Below are positions 63,750 to 64,000 of a stretch of 64,000 nucleotides of DNA, one piece after another. The notes below the pieces were generated by a model, which was not told the DNA's origin, searched no databases, and worked only from the letters and a program-made list of their open reading frames with translations. Numbering within the stretch: position 1 is the first letter of the stretch; each line of letters begins with the position of its first letter. The DNA is taken from the NCBI GenBank assembly GCA_963556255.1, contig OY744604.1, positions 72,349,279 to 72,413,278 of the forward strand. Direction: 5' to 3'. The stretch is from Allolobophora icterica (taxonomy: Eukaryota; Annelida; Clitellata; Crassiclitellata; Lumbricidae). The position numbers were made by a program, and so were the translations under genes.

Positions 63750-64000
63750 AGACTTTAGACTACGAACAACAGAGAGAGACAGAACGGAGAGAAAGAGAGA
63801 CAGGGACAGAGAGAGAGACAGAGAGAGATAGACAGAAAGAGAAAGAGAGAGAGAACCCAGCAAGTAGGTTTCCACCCAGTACGAAGGGAAAGGAGTTCCA
63901 CGTGGATGGGTTCGCGACAGTGAAAGAACGAGACCCGGGCATCGAACATATCAAGCCGATTTAGGGATGGTAGGGGTCGATGAGAAGAAGCAGAGAGAGA
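63750..64000 (-). mobile_element. CR1/L2-type LINE fragment, cut by window end
   Basis: The 3' end of the same intron 3 LINE as at 26935, 38225 and 50985: NPSTWNSFPFVLGGNLLAGF followed by a (GA)n tract at 63770-63855. Confidence 0.75.

Overview
This window is nuclear DNA from an animal, not a microbe. Genes are split by GT-AG introns, and the intergenic DNA is a dense layer of SINEs, LINE 3' ends, MITEs, hAT elements, one LTR retroelement and long (ATT)n, (TATG)n and (GTG)n microsatellites. The repeat styles (TU-like foldback element, L2-type LINE/SINE tails, Dong/R4-like LINEs in ATT arrays, very frequent TAGGCCTA) would fit a marine invertebrate, perhaps a deuterostome. The species cannot be named from sequence alone.

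The backbone is a head-to-tail cluster of six related genes, all on the minus strand. Splice sites conserved between copies give one four-exon model: a short basic, serine-rich exon 1; a second basic exon; an F-box-like exon of about 69 codons; and a large last exon with an NHL/WD-like beta-propeller. The spliced frames add up exactly in copies 1 (2272-7019, 392 aa) and 2 (17192-20969, 404 aa). Copies 3 (25458-29954), 4 (36772-41690) and 5 (49535-54458) each carry one different lesion in the propeller exon: a TGA codon, a 1-bp deletion and a 5-bp deletion. Copy 6 (62290-63179) shows only an intact last exon, and its upstream exons lie past the right edge. Copies 3 to 6 sit in duplicated units of about 11.3 to 12.8 kb. 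A TGACGTCA palindrome lies 145 to 275 bp upstream of each visible start codon.

Layout: 1-2271 foldback element and 3' flank of copy 1; 2272-7200 copy 1; 7290-10198 RTE-like LINE piece, a SINE and unassigned DNA; 10199-14223 a young non-autonomous LTR retroelement with 728-bp LTRs, a GTCAC target duplication and a gag/RNase H fusion frame; 14224-17191 old repeats and 3' flank; 17192-21251 copy 2; then repeating blocks of intergenic DNA (Ig-exon relic, SINEs, TATG array) and gene copies 3, 4, 5 and 6. Between units lie three clusters of (ATT)n arrays packed with 3' fragments of a Dong/R4-like LINE.

The most interesting signals are the F-box/propeller cluster with its pattern of single inactivating lesions, the mosaic relationships among units, and a set of 5 to 7 bp presence/absence differences that turn TA into TAGGCCTA or close variants at paralogous sites. 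The last resemble footprints of a TA-targeting DNA transposon.
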